From the NCBI GenBank assembly GCA_937858165.1, contig CALLZA010000291.1, positions 1 through 9,783 on the forward strand: a DNA stretch of 9,783 bases, in the 5' to 3' direction. This document shows, one piece after another, positions 5,608 to 9,783 of the stretch. This DNA comes from an uncultured Ardenticatenia bacterium. Lineage in GTDB: Bacteria; Chloroflexota; Anaerolineae; Promineifilales; Promineifilaceae. Both the position numbers and the translations under genes were made by a program. Under the pieces are notes generated by a model. The model did no database searches and was not told the origin of the DNA. It saw only the letters and a program-made list of their open reading frames with translations. The number at the start of each line of letters is the position of its first letter. Position 1 is the first letter of the stretch.

Positions 5608-7167
5608 ATGCAATCGTCCCCTCTCGTTCCCACGCCTGAATTCACCCCCGACCGCGCCGCTCGCTTTGAGGAGCTGCAGCGCAAGCTCGTGCCTCTGTGG
5701 CGGCTCATCGGCCGCACCGACCCCGGCGGCGACGTGCAGGACAGTAATACGCTCGTCGTCCTGCCCTCGCTGACGGCCGAGATCGACGTGCCCGGCCCAA
5801 TGCACCAGATCTACGAAGAGCGCTTCCTCTTCATGACCTTCCTGCTGCGCCAGCCCCACTTGCACATGATCTATATTACGTCGGGGCGCGTCGATCCGCT
5901 GGTCATCGACTACTACCTGCACCAACTACCCGACGTGACCGTCAGCAACGCCCGCAAGCGGCTGCATCTCGTCGCGCCGGGGGACGGCTCCGACAAGGCA
6001 CTGGTGCACAAGGTGCTAGAGCGGCCGTGGTTCGTCCGCCGCATCCGCGACCTGATCGCCGACCCCGAACGCGCCCACCTGGTGCCCTTTCTGACGACCG
6101 ACGCCGAGCGCGAGTTGGCCCTGCAACTCGACATCCCCATGTACGCCGCCGACCCGCGCTACTTTGCCCTGGGCGGCAAGAGCGGCGCGCGCCGCCTGTT
6201 CGCCGAAGAGGGGCTGCCGCACCCACTGGGCGTGGAGGACATCGCCGATGAGGGGGAGTTCGTGCGCGCCATCGCCGCCATGCGCGCCGAGAAGCCCGCG
6301 CTGCGCCGGGTCATCACCAAGCTCAACCAGGGCGTCTCCGGCATGGGCAACGCCGTCGTCAACCTGCGCGACCTGCCGCCGCCGGGCGACGCGGCCGAGG
6401 CCGAGGCCATCACCACGCGGCTACGGGGCATGCAGTTCGAGCTGCCCGGCCTGCGCTACGACGACTACCTGCGCGGCGTAGCCGAACAGGGGGCCATCGT
6501 CGAGGAGATGATCGAGGGCGAGGTGAAGGAGAGCCCCAGCGTGCAGATGCGCATCTCGCCACTGGGCGTGGTGCAAATCCTCTCCACCCACGACCAGATG
6601 CTCGGCGGCCCCAGCGGCCAGAGCTACCTGGGGGCCGTCTTCCCCGCCGACCCGGCCTACAGCCGCCTCATCACCAGCGAAGCGGCCAAGATCGGCGACC
6701 GCTTCGTGCGCGAGGGCATCGTCGGCCGCTTCGCCCTTGACTTCCTGGTGGTCAAGGGGGATGACGGCCAATGGCAACCCTTCGCCATCGAAGTGAACCT
6801 GCGCAAGGGGGGCACGACCCACCCGTTCCTGACGCTACAATACCTGACCGATGGCCTCTACGACCCCGACACAGGCGAGTTCACTACCGAATGGGGGGAG
6901 CGGCGCTACTACGTCGCCAGCGACCACATCGAATCGCCCGCCTATCGCATCTTCACCGCCGAAGACCTGCTCGACCTGATCAGCGTCCACCGCCTGACGT
7001 TCGACCAGACGTGCCAGACGGGAGTGGTTTTGCACATGTTCAGCGGCGTCGGCCAACTCGGCCGCCTGGGCGTGACCTGCATCCACGGCACGCCGCAGCG
7101 CGCGCGCGGGCTGTATGATGACTTCGTGGCCTTGCTCGACCGGGAGGCGGCGGCCCGCCTGAAGTAG
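5608..7167 (+). CDS. PGM1-type ATP-grasp peptide ligase
   Basis: The 519-residue cytoplasmic enzyme should join a carboxylate to an amine through an acyl-phosphate, using ATP and magnesium. A long N-terminal pre-ATP-grasp region (1-185) leads to GGKSGARRLF (189-198). The ATP-grasp core follows: VITKLNQGVSGMGNAVV (235-251; K238 for ATP), hinge IVEEMIEG (297-304), ALDFLVV (376-382), and the metal-binding IEVNLRKGGTTHPF (394-407; E395, N397). The last 80 residues, with VLHMFSGVGQLGRLGVTCI (474-492), match the C-terminal domain I recall from PGM1, the pheganomycin peptide ligase. Catalytic positions look intact. Length suits the family. It starts at 5608 with a strong GGAAGGAG site that a leader hairpin covers. 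The divergent BtrH-like neighbour suggests the pair builds and transfers an amino-acyl or peptidyl group. No precursor peptide or carrier-protein gene is visible in the window, so the substrate is unknown. Confidence 0.87.
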   Translation: MQSSPLVPTPEFTPDRAARFEELQRKLVPLWRLIGRTDPGGDVQDSNTLVVLPSLTAEIDVPGPMHQIYEERFLFMTFLLRQPHLHMIYITSGRVDPLVIDYYLHQLPDVTVSNARKRLHLVAPGDGSDKALVHKVLERPWFVRRIRDLIADPERAHLVPFLTTDAERELALQLDIPMYAADPRYFALGGKSGARRLFAEEGLPHPLGVEDIADEGEFVRAIAAMRAEKPALRRVITKLNQGVSGMGNAVVNLRDLPPPGDAAEAEAITTRLRGMQFELPGLRYDDYLRGVAEQGAIVEEMIEGEVKESPSVQMRISPLGVVQILSTHDQMLGGPSGQSYLGAVFPADPAYSRLITSEAAKIGDRFVREGIVGRFALDFLVVKGDDGQWQPFAIEVNLRKGGTTHPFLTLQYLTDGLYDPDTGEFTTEWGERRYYVASDHIESPAYRIFTAEDLLDLISVHRLTFDQTCQTGVVLHMFSGVGQLGRLGVTCIHGTPQRARGLYDDFVALLDREAAARLK

Positions 7168-7189
7168 GGCGGGATGGCATCCCGCCCTA
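7165..7189. terminator. Strong bidirectional hairpin terminator
   Basis: TAGGGCGGGAT (7165-7175), loop GGC, ATCCCGCCCTA (7179-7189) form a perfect 11-bp stem starting on the ligase stop codon. It is followed by TTT on the plus strand. On the other strand it lies 7 bases past the stop of the remnant gene and is preceded by AAA. It serves both convergent genes. The perfect arms also resemble the other palindromes of this window. Confidence 0.8.
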
Positions 7190-7195
7190 TTTCGG

Positions 7196-7781
7196 TCAGC
7201 GAATGGCTGGCAAGAAGCTCTGCTCGGCGATGAGCAACATGTGGTTGCCGCCGTTGTTCATGACCTGGCGCTCGGTGGTGGGCGCGGACGCCTGTACGTC
7301 GATGATGTAGGGCCTATCCAGGCCGTTTGGATTGGTCCGGCCGGTCAGCGAGACGACAATCGTGATGTCGAAAATGTACTGCCCCGCTGCCACCGGCGCG
7401 CCGCGGAAGCTGTCGGCGCTGGCCACCGGCGGCCGTCCAGCCGCTCAGGCCCGCCTCCAGATTGCCGTTGGTCAGCGCGCTCGTCCCACCCAGCAGATAC
7501 GGCTCATAGACCATGCCGGGCTGCACATGCCGGTTTTCATGGGCCAGGGCCGCGAAGTCGTTGTGGTAGACGCGGATACTCTGGACGCCGGCGGCGATGG
7601 AGTAAATCTCGAAGTCGCCGTCGCGGTTGGAGGCGAAAACGACCCGCGTGCCGCCGCGATTCAGTTTGGGGTGCATATGGGCCGCCGGGTGGCTGGCCAG
7701 GCGCACATGGAACTTGATCTGGGCGTCGGTGAACGACACCTCCCAACTGGCCTCCGGGCCGTAGCCCTGAATCGCTGTGGA
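7196..7781 (-). pseudogene. Remnant of secreted beta-propeller-like protein, 5'-truncated and frameshifted
   Basis: One minus-strand frame, from about 7781 to 7430, encodes HPKLNRGG and TRVVFASNRDGDFEIYSI, a TolB/PD40-type propeller blade. It then reads NGNLEAGLSGW, like the start of a carbohydrate-binding-type domain. Near 7424-7445 the plausible reading moves to another frame: VASADSFRGAPVAAGQ (a GTG-initiated open frame starts here), then DITIVVSLTGR, and it ends EQSFLPAIR with stop at 7196-7198. The FLPAIR ending resembles a C-terminal tail I associate with Chloroflexota secreted proteins. No signal peptide, start codon or ribosome-binding site is present. The coding-like sequence stops where the palindrome pair begins, at about 7784. 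It is probably a decayed fragment; a base-call error could account for the frameshift but not for the missing N-terminus. Confidence 0.62.
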
Positions 7782-7783
7782 GC

Positions 7784-7833
7784 GCGCATCCTCAGATGCG
7801 CTTCCTTTGCCCATCCGCATCTGAGGATGCGGA
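7784..7833. repeat. Pair of mirror-image hairpins (palindromic repeat)
   Basis: CGCATCCTCAGATGCG (7785-7800) and CGCATCTGAGGATGCG (7816-7831) are exact reverse complements, 15 bp apart. Each is also a hairpin by itself with a 4-base loop: 7784-7801 (7-bp stem, loop CTCA) and 7814-7833 (8-bp stem, loop TGAG). The two-hairpin geometry repeats that of the intragenic element at 1110-1205, though the sequence differs. It marks the broken edge of the remnant gene. Confidence 0.85.
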
Positions 7834-7852
7834 CTCCGCACTTCTTCTGACC

Positions 7853-7887
7853 CACTGAATACTGACCACTGACCCCTGAATACTGTA
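7853..7887. repeat. Degenerate tandem heptamer array (5 units)
   Basis: Five consecutive 7-base units follow the consensus YACTGAM; unit 4 has C at position 2 and the last unit ends TGTA. A further imperfect CTGAC core lies just upstream, one base out of phase. It resembles the short tandemly repeated heptamers of cyanobacteria and Chloroflexota. The array runs into the promoter of the next gene. Confidence 0.75.
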
Positions 7888-7891
7888 TACT
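7862..7891 (+). promoter_or_regulatory. Promoter inside the heptamer array, leaderless start
   Basis: CTGACC at 7862-7867 (four of six to TTGACA), an 18-bp spacer and TATACT at 7886-7891 (five of six to TATAAT). The expected transcription start, about 7 bases on, falls at 7898-7899, on the ATG itself. No ribosome-binding site precedes the ATG (the bases are TCCCCCTC), which fits leaderless translation. Confidence 0.5.
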
Positions 7892-7898
7892 CCCCCTC

Positions 7899-9622
7899 AT
7901 GCTCCGCTTCAGCGACTTCGCCCACCTGCCGGAGATCGACGGCCTGGTGCAGGAGTTGATCGGCGAAGAGTCGGGTCTCATCCTCGTCGCCGGGCTGGAC
8001 AGCCGCCCGGCGCTGGATGGCGCGGCCAGCCCCGCGACCACCTTCCTGCCCAGCGGTCGGGCGACTATCTTCCGCGTCCTCGTGGGCGAGTTGTTAGAGG
8101 CCCACCCGCGTCGCCGCGCCGTCGTCATCGGCGAGGAGCGCGACACGCTCCACGTCGCCCGCCGCTTCAAGGCACGCATCGAGTCGATCCACGTTCGCCC
8201 GCCTCTGACCGTCGATGAGGCCATCCGTGGCCTCTCGACGCGGCCCGGGCTGCTCATCATCGACCGTCTGACCGCCGACAACCTGGGCGCGGCGCTGGCC
8301 GTTGCCCGCGCCGGAGCGCTGGTTGTCAGCCAACTGGATACGCTCTACTGCGGCCCGTCCGTCGCCCGCTACCTGCTGGAACTGGGCGCAACGGCCGATG
8401 ACCTGGCCGCCCTGCGCTGGGTGCTCAGTGTCCAGCGGCTGCCGGCGCTGTGCCCGATTTGTAAGCAGCCCGCGACTGTCTCGACCGACCAACTGGCGCA
8501 ACTGGAGGCGCTCGGCCGCCGCTTCCCCGCCCTGGCCGCCCTGCACGCGCCGAACGACGGCGGCGCGTTCTTTGCCCCCGGCCACTGCCCCGCCTGCCGC
8601 CACACGGGTCGCCAGGGGGACGCGGCGGCGTTCGACTTCTATCGCCCCGCGCCGGACGACCTGTGGGCGACGCCCAGCGCCCTGCCGATGGCCGCCTACG
8701 TCTGGATGTTGGCCCAACGCGGCCAACTGGCCCTGAGCGACGCGCTGGAGTTCGACAGCGATCAGTTGCGCCGCGCCCACGCCCTTCTCATGACCAGCGA
8801 GCGCCGCACCGCCGAGATCGCCGCTGCGCTGGAGCGCAAGACGGCCGAGCTGGAAACAGCCAACCGCCTGCTGAAGCAGCGCACGCGGGAGATCGTCTCT
8901 CTCGAGGGCATGGGGCAGGCGCTGCTGACGTGGAGCGACTTGAGCGAGCTTGGCGCGCGTGTCGTGCGCACGGCCGTTGAGTTATGTAAAGCCGATCGCG
9001 GCGCGCTCTACTATCTGCGCTCGACCGACTGGGCACAGGTTCTGGCTGCCCACGGCTGGCGCGACGCCGAAGTGGGCTGTGGGCTGGCTCGCAATGTCGT
9101 CTATGAGGCAGTGTCGGAACGCGAGACTGTGCCTTTCCTCGGCCCGCCGCCGGGCATCCACGCCCCGGGCGACGAACCGCCGCTGCGGGCCGGGCTGGCC
9201 GTGCCGCTCGTCGCCCACGGGTTGCCGGCCGGGCTGATGCTCATCCAGTCCACCCGCCGGGCGCAGTTTGCGCCGGGCGAGGCGGCACTACTGCAAACAC
9301 TGGCCGGCTATGCCGCCGTCGCCATGCAGCGTGCCGGGCTGGTGGAGCAGTTGCAACTGAAGGTCGAAGCGCTGGAAGAGGCGCAGGAGGGCATCGCCCA
9401 GAAGGAGCGGCTGGAGCGCGAGTTGGAGCTGGCCCGCCAGGTGCAGCAGAGCATGTTGCCGCGCACCTTCCCCAGTGTGCCCGGTCTGGCCTTCGCCGCG
9501 GCCAACATCCCCGCCCGCCACGTCGGCGGTGACTTCTACGACGTCATTCGCCTGGACGACGAGCGCGTCGGCCTGGTCATCGCCGACGTCTCCGACAAGG
9601 GCATGCCCGCTGCGCTCTACAT
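7899..9622 (+). CDS. Degenerate GspE/PilB ATPase - GAF - SpoIIE/PP2C phosphatase, 3' end missing
   Basis: 574 complete codons precede the adapter junction; the C-terminus is missing. Residues about 12-285 follow the order of type II secretion/type IV pilus ATPases. GLILVAGLDSRP (26-37) stands where the Walker A GPTGSGKT belongs, with no GKT. VVIGEERD (75-82) replaces the Asp box. PGLLIIDRL (116-124) replaces the Walker B, and GALVVSQLDT (139-148) replaces the His box, both histidines being lost. The zinc-binding cysteines survive: CPIC (185-188) and CPAC (230-233), the latter followed by RHTGRQG. ATP hydrolysis is therefore unlikely and a docking role plausible. Residues about 289-335 are coiled coil, about 335-485 a GAF domain with ALYYL and AGLAVPLV, and about 488-525 a second coiled coil with ARQVQQSMLP. 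The SpoIIE/PP2C phosphatase begins at GGDFYD (543-548) and IADVSDKG (561-568); D545, D548, D563 and D566 are likely metal sites. Such enzymes usually dephosphorylate anti-sigma antagonists. Confidence 0.85.
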
Positions 9623-9783
9623 CTGTCTCTTATACACATCTCCGAGCCCACGAGACCGTACTAGATCTCGTATGCCGTCTTCTGCTTGAAAAAAAAAACA
9701 AACAACAGAACACTACCGGGCTCGACTGGTAGCAAGCACACACTTTACGGTCGTCACTCAAGCTAGCTAGCTCGTTATGTAAA
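9623..9783. other. Nextera P7 adapter read-through and noise tail (not biological)
   Basis: 9623-9641 is the reverse mosaic end CTGTCTCTTATACACATCT, followed by the Nextera stem to 9656, index CGTACTAG (9657-9664) and P7 complement to 9688. Ten A bases (9689-9698) and about 85 bases of low-complexity, AT-richer sequence follow, as seen when a read runs off its template. The index is the reverse complement of that at 41-48 except for one base, so both ends come from the same library. Confidence 0.98.

Noticed and set aside
7853..7887. Tandem repeat considered as a short CRISPR array.
   Set aside because: Units are 7 bp and contiguous, with no spacers and no cas genes nearby.
8094..8780. Minus-strand open frame of 228 codons within the GspE-GAF-phosphatase gene.
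   Set aside because: It is a shadow of a strongly supported plus-strand coding region with domain motifs throughout.
83..9622. tRNA, rRNA or riboswitch.
   Set aside because: I saw no recognisable tRNA, rRNA or riboswitch core; the few intergenic gaps are short and are explained by promoters and palindromes.
64..9641. Inverted 19-bp Tn5 mosaic ends at 64-82 and 9623-9641, looking like a composite transposon.
   Set aside because: They are part of full Nextera P7 adapters with index and flow-cell sequence, so they come from library tagmentation.
9689..9783. A-rich tail that could be read as a poly-A or AT-rich intergenic region.
   Set aside because: It follows the end of the P7 adapter, where reads run off the template; it is not genomic.

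Overview
This is a GC-rich bacterial contig, most likely an assembled environmental or enrichment read set. It is bounded at both ends by Illumina Nextera P7 adapter (1-82 and 9623-9783), so only about 83-9622 is biological and both outermost genes are cut by library or assembly edges. GC-rich coding, divergent and convergent single genes instead of long operons, short palindromes between genes, degenerate heptamer repeats and a secreted-protein remnant ending in FLPAIR all recall Chloroflexota (Anaerolineae/Ardenticatenia-like). That assignment is from memory of such genomes and is inference, not a search result.

Layout. 83-2080 (+) is the 3' part of a multi-pass GT39/ArnT-like membrane glycosyltransferase, interrupted in frame by a 96-bp perfect-armed inverted repeat. 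2084-3307 (-) is an Fsr-type MFS efflux protein, convergent with it across a hairpin terminator. A 133-bp divergent spacer with a palindrome and a promoter leads into a beta-carbonic anhydrase (3440-4291, +). Convergent with that is a BtrH_N/DUF4872-type protein (4306-5520, -). It is divergently paired with a PGM1-type ATP-grasp peptide ligase (5608-7167, +) across 87 bp that hold overlapping -10 boxes and a hairpin covering the ligase ribosome-binding site. 7196-7781 (-) is a frameshifted, 5'-truncated remnant of a secreted beta-propeller-like protein. Its broken edge touches a palindrome pair and a heptamer array. 7899-9622 (+) is the start of a signalling protein: degenerate GspE/PilB-type ATPase, coiled coil, GAF, coiled coil, then the beginning of a SpoIIE/PP2C phosphatase.

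Main points of interest. The BtrH-like/ATP-grasp pair resembles the chemistry of butirosin side-chain assembly (ATP-grasp ligation plus BtrH-type acyl transfer), but the BtrH-like partner lacks the expected cysteine, so it may be an undescribed amino-acid or peptide conjugation module. The final gene joins an apparently dead secretion/pilus-type ATPase, with its four-cysteine zinc site intact, to a phosphatase output. Palindromic elements recur at most gene boundaries and once inside a coding sequence.
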